Origin: Persicaria tinctoria | Lineage: Eukaryota; Streptophyta; Magnoliopsida; Caryophyllales; Polygonaceae | Reading direction: 5' to 3' | DNA length: 64,000 nucleotides | Assembly (NCBI GenBank): GCA_037127255.1 | Contig: JBANSL010000017.1 | Coordinates: forward strand, 71,734,857-71,798,856 | Shown here: positions 46,301-58,299 of the stretch, piece by piece | Position numbering within the stretch: the stretch's first letter is position 1 | How the letters are laid out: every line of letters begins with the position of its first letter | Translations under genes and position numbers: made by a program | Notes under the pieces: model-generated | What the model was told of the DNA's origin: nothing | Database searches by the model: none | What the model saw: only the letters and a program-made list of their open reading frames with translations

Positions 46301-49300
46301 GGCATGTGGGACCATTCATAAGAAGTTTGTTATTTACTTATCACAAACATAAAGTGTTAACCTCACCCAATTTATCTTGATGCATCATTGATCTTGTGTA
46401 ATTCCATTTAGAGATCTAGATTTAGGGTTTCCTTTCGCCATATTGTTGAGATAAAATTGGGATTGCAGGTGGAACATTGTTGTCTTGTCGACTGAAGGTT
46501 GCTATTTTTGTTTTATGATGCAGGCACCCGTCACACTGGGGAAGACTTTGCTTTCTTGCAACCCCAGACGGTGAGAATTGTGGTCTTGTAAAAAATTTAG
46601 CCGTAACTGGAATTGTCACTAGTGTTATGAAAGAGCCAGTTATTGAGAAGTTGTTCAGTTGTGGGATGGAGGAGTTGATGGATGACACTAGCACCCCACT
46701 GAGTACGAAGGATAAAGTAATTCTGGATGGTGAATGGGTGGGATTATGTTCGGATTCCCTTTCCTTTGTTCAGGAACTAAGAATGAGGCGACGTCACCAG
46801 CAATTGCCAAGCCAGGTTCCTACTTCCTCTTTTCCTTTTCTGAATCAGTCCAAGTAGCATTTTTAGGTGTCTAATTACAACTTGATTCATTTCTTTTCTT
46901 CCTGAATTGAAAACTGGGTTCTTTGGTTTTGAGTGGGCTTGGAAAGCACAAACACTTTTATGTACACTTGTTTGGTAGATTACAGGGTACGTTCAATTAT
47001 AGAAAAATCTACCTTTCTTTTTGTCAGTATATTTACTTATTAGTTATTTGTTTCCTTTAACCACTTCTATATGTCTCATATATACCTTCTGTTTTGTTTC
47101 CGATGAATCATGAATGTGCTTACTAATAAGCATTCAGGTATGATGAAAGTAGTAGTTTTTGTGTGATCTTCCCAAAATATTGCATGTAAGCTGTGGCATT
47201 GCACGTTCGTATCCTGCTACATGCGAATTATAATGCGACATTATGTCCACACATTAGGGCTATTTGCTTCAAGGCTTCCCTCCCAATTTCCTCCTCTCTT
47301 GACTTCAATCATATACTAGCTGTGTTGTGCATCAATTCCCCGTTTGACTTTGCTATACATTTTTCGGCGAATAAGGTTTTGTATCTATGCAATGAAATTG
47401 AAGTGACGGGATACAATTTTCCTTATTTTTTTGGAGTAGAGATGTTATTGTGTGGTACTATATTCGTTGCAGGGTTTGTGTTCTTAACAGAAACTTTGGT
47501 TATGTTTGTTCATTTTTGTAGATGGAAGTTAAAAGGGATGTGCATAATAGAGAAGTACGGATATTCTGTGATTCTGGAAGGATACTCCGCCCCCTGTTAG
47601 TTGTTGAAAATCTGAGGGAGATTAAATCCCTGAAAGGAAGCGACTGTTCCTTTCAGTCTCTTATAGAGAAGGGAATAATAGAAATGATCGGAGTTGAAGA
47701 AGAGGAAGACTGTCACACAGCATGGGGGATCAAGTACCTCTTCACGGGAGTCGGAGAAGAACCCGGAAAGTATACTCATTGTGAGCTCGATCCTTCTTTC
47801 TTGCTGAGTTTAAGTTGTGGGATCATACCGTTTGCCAACCACGATCATGCAAGGAGGACACTCTACCAATCTGCAAAGCACTCCGGACAAGCCATGGGCT
47901 TTTTCTCAACAAATCCGAATATCAGATTGGATACAGCGTCTCACAAGCTGTATTACCCCCAGAAGCCGCTTTTCCGGACCGTGCTTTCTGACTGTCTCGG
48001 AAAGCCAGAGTTCTTCAATGGGCAAAATGCGATTGTGGCTGTGAATGTGCACTTTGGGTATAACCAGGAGGACTCCTTGGTCATGAGCCGGGCTTCCATG
48101 GAACGTGGGATGTTTCGCTCAGAGCATGTTAGGAGTTATAAATCCGAAGTGGAAAACAAGGAGTCTGAAAAAAAGAGTAGAGTACCAGATGATGTCTTTG
48201 CAAAGATGCATAGTGAGGTGGGGCGTGCTGACTGTTTAGACGACGAAGGTTTTCCATTTGTTGGCGCAAACTTGGAAAGCCGTGATATTATCATTGGCAG
48301 GCGTACCGCGGCTGGTGCTGACCACAGTTTGAAACTAAAACATACTGAGAAGGGCACTGTACAGAAAGTAGTCGTGTCTTCCAACAATGATGGAAAGAAT
48401 TTTGCTACTGTATCTCTAAGACAGGTAGCCTTGTCTCCCACTTTATACATGTATTCATTTTACGTCCACCTTATTCAATAATTTTACCATTATGTGAATC
48501 TTGAAATGAAAAATGCTGATGGGATCATCTGTTTAGTCAACTCAATTGTTTGTTGATTGATTCAGGTTCGTTCTCCTTGTCTCGGCGACAAATTTTCTAG
48601 CATGCATGGGCAGAAGGGTGTGCTCGGTTTCCTGGAGTCGCAAGAAAATCTCCCGTTCACTATACAAGGTATAGTTCCAGATGTTGTCATCAACCCACAT
48701 GCCTTTCCTTCAAGGCAAACACCTGGCCAGCTTCTGGAGGCTGCCCTAGGGAAGGTCATTGCCCTTTCACGTGACGGCTCATCCAAATATGCCACCCCTT
48801 TCTCCACTCTTACTGTTGAGTCCATAGCTGAGCAACTTCACAAGTAAGCTTTACTTCATATATTGAAAACGTATTTGACCGTTGGACTTCTATACATTTT
48901 TTACTAGTTCAAGCTTACACTTTTGGTGAAAACTGCAACACATCTATTGAGAAATTCTTGGGGAGTCCTGTTATAGTTAAAGTGTTTTGGGTGGTTGTTT
49001 TTCCTGAATGATCGAAGTTTTCCTATTTGATTGGTCGTCTAAGATTTAATACCCTGCAGTTGTTAATGCAAGTATATGTAGTCATTTCTACGAACATCCA
49101 AGGAAACAACAATTGGATTTTGATGCACTTCCTAAGGGTCATCTATAGTACATAAATATCACTGTGAAGTGTATAAATCAGCTAGCAAAGCTTGCCTGTT
49201 GTCATAGGAGAAACCGGGATAGGAAACTAGAAGCACCTTAGAGTTGTACATTTTACCTGGAAACTACAAGGGAGCGGTATTTCCTGTTTCCGTTACCTAG

Positions 49301-49984
49301 GAAAATTCGGAAACACATATCCATAGGTGAAATGATTACATCATTAGAAATGACGTTTCCTGTGTTCGTATTGTTCTTCTCGTTTGCCATTTCTATACCT
49401 GTTTGCCATTTATGATCAATTTATTGTGCCTTTGGATTGCCCTTTTTTGTTAGCGCATTTGACACTGTGACCGCAGGGCCGGATTCTCGAGATGGGGGAA
49501 TGAACGAGTCTACAATGGCCGGACTGGGGAAAAGATCCAATCTATGATCTTCATGGGGCCGACGTTCTACCAGCGCTTGGTGCACATGGCAGAGGACAAG
49601 GTGAAGTTCCGGAACACGGGGCCAGTGCACCCCCTAACAAGGCAGCCGGTGGCGGACAGGAAGCGGTTTGGAGGGGTGAAATTCGGGGAGATGGAGCGGG
49701 ACTGCCTGATCGCCCACGGGGCCTCCACCAACCTCCACGAGCGACTGTTCACGCTCAGTGACGCCACCCAGATGCACGTCTGCCGCAAGTGCAACAATGT
49801 AGCGAACGTGATCGTGCGAGCTGGCGGAACTGCAGGTAGGAGGAAGATCCGGGGGCCATACTGTCGATTCTGCGAGGCAGCAGAAGAGATTGTGAAGGTA
49901 AATGTGCCATATGGAGCCAAGCTCCTCTGCCAAGAGCTCTTCAGCATGGGCATCTCCCTCAAGTTTGAGACCCAGCTTTCATGA
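43312..49984 (+). CDS. NRPD2: DNA-directed RNA polymerases IV and V, second-largest subunit (NRPD2/NRPE2)
   Basis: Coding exons: 43312-43788, 44378-44572, 44977-45860, 46524-46815, 47522-48424, 48566-48843 and 49477-49984, with the single phase-2 junctions at 45860/46524 and 48843/49477 restoring frame; 1178 aa (Arabidopsis NRPD2 about 1172). It is an RPB2-type subunit: protrusion and lobe at the N-terminus ([27 protein letters not shown]), fork region [19 protein letters not shown], hybrid-binding [18 protein letters not shown] with the Glu-Asp pair near residue 800, [12 protein letters not shown] near 924-935, and the C-terminal zinc site C1112, C1115, C1139, C1142. The short acidic start and divergent fork separate it from Pol II RPB2. 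It is shared by Pol IV (siRNA precursors) and Pol V (scaffold RNA) in RNA-directed DNA methylation in the nucleus. Note that I count seven coding exons here, with a probable eighth, non-coding, upstream. Confidence 0.94.
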
Positions 49985-51605
49985 AACTTGCTTGGCTCTT
50001 GCAATGGAACATAACTGCAAATAAGTGGTTTTTAAGTTTTTGGTAAAGATTGTGGGTAGGAGGTTTGTGTAGTAAATATTTGTTGTTAGCACCTAGTTTG
50101 CTGACTTGCTGACAGTTGCTGTGCTGAAACTGGTTGTGTTTGTGTAATGTGTTTCCTGTTTCTCCTCTTTATCTTAAGGTGCTGAATGCCTGATGCTGAC
50201 AGGTTCACTCCTTTGGTGGAGCTTCTAATTCTTGGTTTTGCATATTTTAGTTTATTTTGTTACACTTGTCTTTTTGTTTTTGTTGATGTCTGGGTCATTA
50301 GGAAACACACTCTCGATGATGTCGGGGAAAGAGGTGTTGTTGTTGTAGTTTTGGAAAAAGGATAGGAGGGATTGAAAATCACCTCAAATCACATATATCA
50401 TACAAATTCGAACCCAAACTAAGATGATTTGGTTTGAATAAAGTGTATATCACACCTCCAGGCTCCAACTTCTTTTAGACAAACTACCATTATAAATACC
50501 AAAATGTCCAATTTTAATTCAAATTATTAAGATTTGAAATAATCATATAAATACTCAAATAAAATGAACAAACTCTAAGTTTTAAAGTTAAGCCAACATT
50601 GATCTAGTTGATTAGTTGAATATTATTTTTTTTGGACTAAACTTTACTAACTCATTTCATCTCATTAGCTATATCTATGGTAAAGAAATAATAGAAAAAC
50701 ACAACAAAGAGGTAATAGACCCAATTTCTCCTGCGTCGCACATGCGACCACCTAACACTCTTAAAACTACTGGTTAACTTTTAAATGGGAGGTGCGTTCC
50801 TCCTCATGTGGACGCGTGTGGGGAGGCAGTCGGAGTGGGCAGCAGAGGGGCGCTTAAGTTTAATGTTAAAAGTGAAAAATCACTATTTTCTCCTTTATCA
50901 CTAATATCCTGGTTCATCTCTTGACAATTCTTAAGTGTTTGATCCTTAATTTAGTTGGTTTGAGGTTCTCTTAAGTGCTCATCATTTACCTCTCGACCCC
51001 CCTTTTACCCTTCACATGTATTAAAAGCAGAAGGATAAAAATGATAATTTTACATATTTAACAACAATTTTAATGAAAAAGGTTAGATGGGTGGTCTTTT
51101 GCATGCATCTAGCTTTTTAAGGGTGGTTTTCTGAAAATTTTAATTTAAGGGGTGATTTTGTGCAAATAATGTATTTAAATTTTAAAGGGCTGTTTTCTAG
51201 AATTTCACCTAATTTTCGCTGTATCGATCTTTAAAAAAAATAAAAATAAAATCACTGTATAAAACCCTCTCTCTCCGTTCTCCGTCGTCACTCCTCAAAA
51301 TTCAAAAAATTTCAATTTCCCGGCAAGTAGGTCTAACATCACATCGCATCAGCCCTGAAAGCCTCATCTCGTTTTCTCCGTTTCTCAATACTGTTCTGCT
51401 TGCTGCTTGCTTAATTCGCTCTATCACAGGTAGAATGGGTTGTCCTAGGGTTTGGGAGTTTGTTTGTGCTAAACTGGTAAACCGGTAGAATCGATTTGGT
51501 TTTCGCATTTTGTTCTTCGAGTTAATGGTTGATTTCGCTTTGATTTTACTGGATTTGTCGATTGTTGTTCTCTGATGAGTTCAACCGTCTCGTAGATTGT
51601 AGTGG
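49985..51605. other. NRPD2 3' region and promoter of the BRCT-RING gene
   Basis: 49985-50330 is the likely 3' untranslated region. 50340-51230 is AT-rich spacer. 51255-51600 is CT-rich leader-like sequence, with GTATAAAACCC at about 51256 as a possible TATA element. Confidence 0.5.
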
Positions 51606-54600
51606 ATGGAAGGAATGGAGGCAATCGTGGCTTCGGTCAGTGGCTACCACGGTTCTGAGCGATTTAAGCTCATCAAGTTAATTTCCCTCTCCGGTGCCAG
51701 CTATCTTGGATCTTTTTCCAGATCAATTACGCATTTGGTTAGTCTCCTATTTTCCAGATCAATTTTGTTTATCGATTTCTGTTGGTTTGTATCTAAAATC
51801 TTGATGGAGTTTAGAATAGTACTTTTATTAGTAGCAGATTCATAATCTGAAGATCGTATGCCAAATCTCTAGAAATTACATTTTTGATACTGATGGGGTT
51901 TCAAAAGAATGCTAATTGTTATAGAATATGCAGTGGGGTCCTTAAAGTTGATTCATAGTGAATAGTGCTATACTGCTATGAGATTTTACATTCTGAGACA
52001 AAATTTAATTTTATGATCTGATTTATTCTATATACTGTAGTGTTTTGTGGAGCTTTCAATGAGTCTATGGTAATGTGGATAGGTTTGTTGGAAATTTGAA
52101 GGCGAAAAGTATAAGCTAGCCAAGAAGTTTGGCACTAAAATTGTCAATCACCGATGGTTCGAGGACTGCATAAAGGAAGGGAAGCGTATCTCAGAACAGC
52201 CCTACACTCGGTTGAGGTAGTAAAAAGCAGAGTCATGTACTATGTTTCCCACAATTTGATTTATCGTACTGAAGCGTTATGTATTTGTTGAATCTCAATC
52301 TTCTTGCAGTGGAAAACAAGTGGGTTCCATTTTATTGGAAGTTCCAGCTGTTTCAGATGTAGGCGTGTTGAGAGAGAACAAATTGGTTTTGAATGGTGTA
52401 TATAAATCCCGGACTGATCCTGTTGTTGATGTCGAATATGAAAACACAGAACATCATGACTGGGAAGACAGATGGTTGTTCAATAAGGTAGCGTTATAAT
52501 CTTTTTATGCTGCTTGAATTTGCAGAAGTTATTTGTTTGAACTCCTTGAGTCATGAGCTATCTGAAGTCATTCCTATATCAATTCTTGTTAGAGCTGTAG
52601 CAGTTCTCTGATTCAATCTAAATGATTATTCGAGGGGGACATTATTGTTTTATATCATTGTTGTATTTTCAGTTTTCACTAATTTTGTTATCATCTTATG
52701 ACTAGTTAATTCAATATTTGTTTGATTCCTATTCCTGGTGAAAAAGCAGAAACTGTGTTGTGTACTACTTTAATGGTTGAAGTGTCTGACTCCAAAGTAA
52801 AAAAATGGATTGGTCTTAAATGTTTTTGGTGTCAGAAAATGAGGCAATCTTCTGCGTTCCCTTATATATCAGCCACGACTAATTGTATTGATTCTGTGGC
52901 CAAGTATTTAGTTGATTTCTTTCCTTTGGGAAGCATACCTAGATCTTTGCTGATGTTTTCTCTTTTAGATAAACTTTTTGAAATTTGCTCACTAGTTAAG
53001 TAGACTACTTTTCCACAGTTATCCCTCCACCAATGCCTAACCCACTCTCAACCTTCCACTTGTTTCTTTAAATCATTTTATTGATGCTGCTTGTTCAGGC
53101 TTATCAATTTTATCAAAACCAAAATGTCCTCTCTGTGCTCTGATTATCTGCTACTTGAAGAAATCAAGATTTGATGAAAATGTCTGATTAATATAGAAAT
53201 TAGAAGTTAACCTGCAGTTAGACTAACTCCAATGGCATGGTGCAAATGCTCAAATATGCACATTTTGATGCAAATTGTGCTCCAATGGTTACTTTTGAGT
53301 GTTTATAATGTGCACATTTGCACAAAGTGCTTAAATATAAGCACATCACCTCCCCCATGTGCAAAAACTTTTTATCACTTTTCAATAAAGTAAAGTCATT
53401 TTTATTGGTTGTTTTTTATTGTTTTCTTTCCCTTTTTAATTTAATCATATTATTTAGAGATAGGTGTGTATAAAATGCACATTTAACCAATGGAGTAAAA
53501 TATCAAAAAGTGATGTGCATTTTTAAGCACCTTGTGCAAATATGTACATTTTCACGCTTAACCATTGGAGTTAGTCTTATAGTCACTGATAGTGATATTT
53601 GTTCGCTCTTGCAGTGTGAGGAATCAAGTAAAAGAGCTTCCAAACCCTCAAGGAAGCAGAAGAGAATTTATGATAGCAGCAGAGACACAATCTCAACTGA
53701 TCCGCCACGTACTAGTCGTCGGCTTGTCAAAGGCATTGTTAATAAATATCCCGTGGAATTTCTAAATAATAATGGAAAGGAATGCCTCACCAACGAAATT
53801 ATCAATGTTGATCAGAATGTTGCAAGTACATCTAACCAATATAGTCTGAGAAATGGAAATGAAGGAAGGATAAGTGAGAGATCTGATGATGTCTCTACCA
53901 GCCAAAGGCATGCTAGAAATCAAGGTTCATTTGAGAGGGAGGTAGTTGAAATGCTTGATACTGGTGCTGAAGGTTTGATTTTTCAAAGAGAAGAGAGATT
54001 GACAGAACCTGAAGGAGCCTTGGAGGATACTATCTTTGATGTAGAATGTGTAAAAGATGAGCTGAAAATTGCAGATCAAGTTGAACAACATCCCCCTACT
54101 TCATTGGGTTTGTCATGTGTGATATGTTGGACTGATTTCTGTTCAACGAGGGGAGTTCTTCCTTGTGGGCATCGATTTTGTTTTCCGTGCATCCAAACCT
54201 GGGCTGATTCCTTGGTATGCAGTTGTCATTTCTTTAAAATTTCATGGTTATCTTGATATCATACATGCACACTCTATGAAAGCCAATACCATGGCTGATC
54301 TGATTTAAAAGTTCATGTGTTTGCACTAGATTCCAAGCCTTGTTGATAACAGTAAGCCATAGTATCTTCTTGAATGCTGCAATAAATTAAGGGATGAGAA
54401 GAATATTTCATCCAGACAGCCTTAATTATCTCTTATTCCAGTATTAATATAGTTGTGGCCCTTTGAAGAATATATTTAGCACATCGTTGAGTAGTTATAT
54501 AGTCAGTCTAGTTTCTTATTTCAAGTATGGGGGTTGGATTGATTAAGGACACGATTCGGAGTCGTTGCCTATTTACCTTTCTTTTGGACTTTGTATGCAA

Positions 54601-55481
54601 ACATTCATTCATCTGTTCAAGGAATAACTACTGTCCTGGTAAAATTTTGTTGCAGGTTTTGAAAGGAAAGACATATCAACATGCCCTTTGTGCAAGGCTA
54701 CTTTCACGACCATTACAAAAGTGGACGATGCAGATTGCAGGGACCAAAAAATATACTCTCAGACAATTCCTTGTGCCTCATCAACACAGGATATATTTAT
54801 CCTCCCTGATGATCTACCTGTTTTTGGCAATATGCAGGTAATTTATAGTTTCTTTTGCTTGTAGGCATAATTTGGGAGTCTGGTTGAAATGTCTGCAGGC
54901 AGTAAATTTGTTATTTCTTTGGGATAGAGGTTTTAAGCATATCTGCTTCCCCCAAGCCCGCAGCATAAAATTATACTAGTTTGCTTTTGCTGTGACAAGG
55001 ATATAATATATTATGACTCAATTTACTATGATGCAGTAAACATTTTCATTGTGAAGATGGATCTCTTAATATATGTAGTTTTCTTATTTCTGTTGATTTT
55101 CTACTGTTGTGAATTGTGATCATATTAGGTAGCAAACCTTACAGTGGCATTTTGCTTTTATTATTTTTTGACATTGCTCTTGTCAAGTTCTTGCACAGTT
55201 GCTGAACTTAACATAGGATTCCAAGATCACAATATGCCAGACCTTTTATTAAAAGTTTCCCCAATATATGGCTGCTAGTGCTAATCCACTGCTCGTTCAT
55301 AATACAGGTGTCATCTGTCGAGCCAGCTTGTTGCGAATGCAATCTTCGAGAACCTGAAGACCTTATGCAGTGTGATACTTGCCACATTACTTGTATCCAC
55401 TTGTATTGCCTTGACCCTCCGTTATTCCCTTGGACATGTAGTGGCTGCAGGAATCGCGGGATGTTCTATCGGCGATATTAG
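51606..55481 (+). CDS. BRCT-RING-PHD-type protein, probable E3 ubiquitin ligase of the DNA damage response
   Basis: Model: exons 51606-51737, 52083-52216, 52310-52487, 53615-54221 (or 54214), 54656-54837 and 55308-55481; about 468 aa. Residues 4-90 form a BRCT domain ([40 protein letters not shown]). The middle is basic then acidic and unstructured. A C3HC4 RING starts near 316 ([31 protein letters not shown]) and closes with CPLC in the next exon. The C-terminal 57 residues look like a PHD finger (CCEC, CDTC, HLYC, CSGC). Plant BRCT-RING ligases such as DDRM1 act on the DNA damage regulator SOG1; whether this is an orthologue is inference. Oddity: the obvious donor at 54214/54215 (TTG/GTATGC) does not keep the frame into CPLC; the GT at 54222 does. 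A MITE sits in intron 3. Confidence 0.8.
53221..53576. mobile_element. MITE (PIF/Harbinger-like) in intron 3 of the BRCT-RING gene
   Basis: Perfect inverted ends GACTAACTCCAATGG and CCATTGGAGTTAGTC; TTA on both sides (53218-53220, 53577-53579). It is 356 bp and rich in GTGCAAAT/ATGTGCA words. The right end is about 40 bp from the exon 4 acceptor. Confidence 0.92.
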
Positions 55482-56179
55482 ACGTTGATTCATCTTGAAT
55501 TTGGATGTATCCACTTGCTTCTGGCTCACAAGTGAATTTGGAGGGTAGTTTTAGTTGACAATTTCTAGCATCATTTCCATGTTTCGAGTAAGAAGGCAAC
55601 GGTCATTAGTTGTCACTAGAAACAAGAATTGTTGTTATCTAAACCTTGGACATCAGAAATTTAAGCAACATTTCAGAAATACCTGTTGTGACCATCCAAT
55701 GATATTTTGCATTTTGCGTCAAAAGACGTTAAAAGCATGCATGTTTTTTTTAAGAGGGTAAAAAACTATATAAACTATCTTTTTTTTTAAAAATAATTTT
55801 TCAACAATTTTATAGTTACTAGTATTAATAACTACAAAATTGTTAAAAAAATAAATATTTTATGTAGTTTTTGTCAACCTAAAAACACGTGTGTGAATAG
55901 TAAACGACGTGTTTTTTCCAAACGGAGAGAGTACATTATTTTTTGGTAGTTTCTTTTTTCTTTTCGAAGCAGGATAAGAATTAGGAGAGTCGTCGACGGG
56001 CCGACTTCTTTCCTAGCGCGTCCAAGTGGGATAAGGATTAGGATCCGGACTTTAATTAGGGTTTTTATGTTATTTTTGGCCGGCTCTTTGGAGATTTTTA
56101 AAAAGACTTTTCTAGGTTATTCTTTTATTCACCTTAGCAACTAAACTCTCAAGGTTTCGCCTACAGTTTGGATATTTGA
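55482..56179. other. BRCT-RING 3' region and intergenic spacer
   Basis: 3' untranslated sequence to about 55740, a partial MITE at 55752-55931, then GC-richer spacer at 55970-56100 of unknown nature. Confidence 0.45.
55752..55931. repeat. Truncated Stowaway-like MITE
   Basis: The right end (AAACGACGTGTTTTTTCCAA then CGGAGAGAGTA) resembles the right end of the element at 3384-3618. The interior is palindromic (AACAATTTTATAGTTA paired with TAACTACAAAATTGTT). The left terminal 30-40 bases are missing. Confidence 0.65.
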
Positions 56180-56189
56180 TTGTTGAATT

Positions 56190-57660
56190 GTGAGTTTCTT
56201 AATCTGGTTATTATTCCTATTCGAATGTTTTGACTTCTTTGCACTTAATTCCTTGAATGTGCTTGAGGTCATTTTGGAAAATCACATTGAGAAGATAGAA
56301 AACACTTCATCTGACGAGATCATCCCTAGCTCACCCATTGATGAATCAGGTCTAGAGCCTATTGCTGAGGCTACAGAGCAAGGAAAGGTTACCTTCTGCA
56401 CTGAAAAGAATATTGGTGGATACGTTGATCCATTTGACTGCTACTTCAACAAACCACCAACGGAACTGTGTTGGTGGTCCTATATAACCTCGAGGGCGAA
56501 TCAAGCTCGAATGGAGGGTAAGATGGTAATGGTTCTCACTGCTATAATTTTAATTACCAATTGTTTCATCTTTAGTGTGCATTTGAATATCAATTGAGCA
56601 CGAGAGTTTGATTTGCTCTTGAGGGCGCTGACAATGTCCGCTTGAGTCTTGAATGAGTGGATGAATAAACTGTCGAGCCAATGACAGTAAACAAAGGTGC
56701 TGCTTGGGAGGCAATCCAATGTAAGTTTTATGTTTTCCTCTATGACTTTTGTTTAATAGATTAGTTTGGTTGTGGGGAGATAACACCGCAGGGAGAAAAG
56801 GCGTCAAAGAGAAAGCAGTGAAGGAGCTAAATGTCATAGGCCGCCCCGCGTCCAGGAAAACCGCCCCGTGGCTAGGTCATGTCCTCACCCGCCCCGCAAC
56901 CTATCATGGTCGCCCCGCGGCCTCCGACAGGACTGAGATATTTCCCTTCCTTTCCCACCTTACCTATCACCACCGCAGTGAGCAAGTCAGTTTTTCTTTC
57001 TTTCCTTCATATTTTTATCTTTTGTTGTCTTTTATGTCATTGAGGACAATGCCTGATTTAAGTGTGGGGGGAAGAATTGCATGGCACAATAGGATTGCAT
57101 GTTTATTTTCAGTTGCACTTGTATATTTGTTTTTAGTTTACATTGCATGCATATCAACATGTTACTTCAAAAAAAAATCAAAAATATGTTTTATGCATTA
57201 GTTAGGTTTAGGTCTTGTTTCCCCATATGGATACCGTTTGTCCTCTTTTCTGTCTGTATTGAGATTTATGTCCCATGATGTGCTTGGATTGTTGAAACCT
57301 TCGATATATGTTTTCTATACTATTTGGTGAACATGAGTGGTTAATGATTGAGCACATAAGATCATTTATTTTGGGTGATCTTGAAGTTCTAGACATGACC
57401 TGGTGAGCTTATTTTGGCCTATTCAAGACTGCACTTGATTTAGTCCTCTTGGTTGTTGAGTGTACTCTCTTCAATTGCTTCCTCTTTGGCTTGCATTTAA
57501 ATATCTTTTTCAAGGCTGCATATTATGATTTCTGCACATGGCTTAAACATGATTGAGGCACCTTTATTAGCCCTATTTGACTCTATTCCACCTTACATAT
57601 TATCCTCTGCTCGAAGCCAATTTGAGCCTAATTGCCTATTCTTTTGTAGCTCCACAAGAT
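56190..57660 (+). mobile_element. Relic of a Ty3/gypsy element (Athila/Tat type), 3' internal region
   Basis: Contains phrases diagnostic of the 3' internal region of these elements: GGTGCTGCTTGGGAGGCAAT (about 56696-56715) and GAGGACAATGCCTGATTTAA followed by a purine tract GTGTGGGGGGAAG (about 57042-57075). The frame 56190-56597 is possibly a remnant of the polyprotein C-terminus or an extra frame, with no domain I can name. No intact LTR pair was found. Four GC-rich CCGCCCCG motifs lie at 56842-56935. Confidence 0.65.
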
Positions 57661-57667
57661 TTTTCCA

Positions 57668-58210
57668 TAGTTGACGGAGGGAAAACTTGTCGTTGATCCG
57701 CCAAAAAAAACTCAAACCTATAGCAAGTATAGCAATAAGCAAGAGGTCGATCCACAGGGAAAGTTATAATTCAAGTTTAATTCAAGTGTCAATCAAAGTA
57801 ACCAATTTGGGGGGTTTTTGTGTGTGAAAGTTCCGCCTTTTATCAAAGCGGAGTAAAGAAAGCAAAGTGAATGAATTTGGTTTTAGACAATTAGGAGAAG
57901 CAATTCTACCTACAATTTTTCACTTTATTGGATTGAAGCGATCCTTGTAACTTTTTCTCATCCTATTAAGCTTCCTATGAATGCCCTTGTCCCGACCTAA
58001 TATAGTTACTAGTCCAACCAGTCCTAGCAACCCTTATCAATCGAACAGTCCATAACGAAGGATTTAACCCAATTGATAGCTTTAAGTTAAGAGATTAGCC
58101 AATGTATTTGCAGTCCCTAAAGAGGGATTTAACAACACGTTCAACTTCCTACTCATTCAATTAGTTCAACCAACCCTAAATGAATTTTAGGGTTTTGAGT
58201 GTAAACATGA
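57668..58210 (-). mobile_element. Gypsy-type LTR end fragment in opposite orientation
   Basis: Contains CAAGAGGTCGATCCACAGGG at 57742-57761, which on the minus strand is the same kind of near-LTR-end phrase as in the solo LTR at 24928-26406. The direct repeat TTTTGAGTGTAAACAT occurs near 58193 and 58293. Limits are uncertain. Confidence 0.5.
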
Positions 58211-58299
58211 TTTTTGTTGTGTGTAGAGTCACCAGCGGTGGAGAGCTAGAACACTGGTACAAGACTATTGTAGCTAAGCTTTTGAAGATTGAGTTTTGA

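Noticed and set aside
49567..50004. Long antisense frames opposite the last NRPD2 exons
   Set aside because: Shadows of strongly conserved coding sequence; no independent features.
52722..53003. 93-codon frame in the BRCT-RING intron
   Set aside because: It would need an extra exon breaking phase 0, shows no domain and is AT-rich intron-like.
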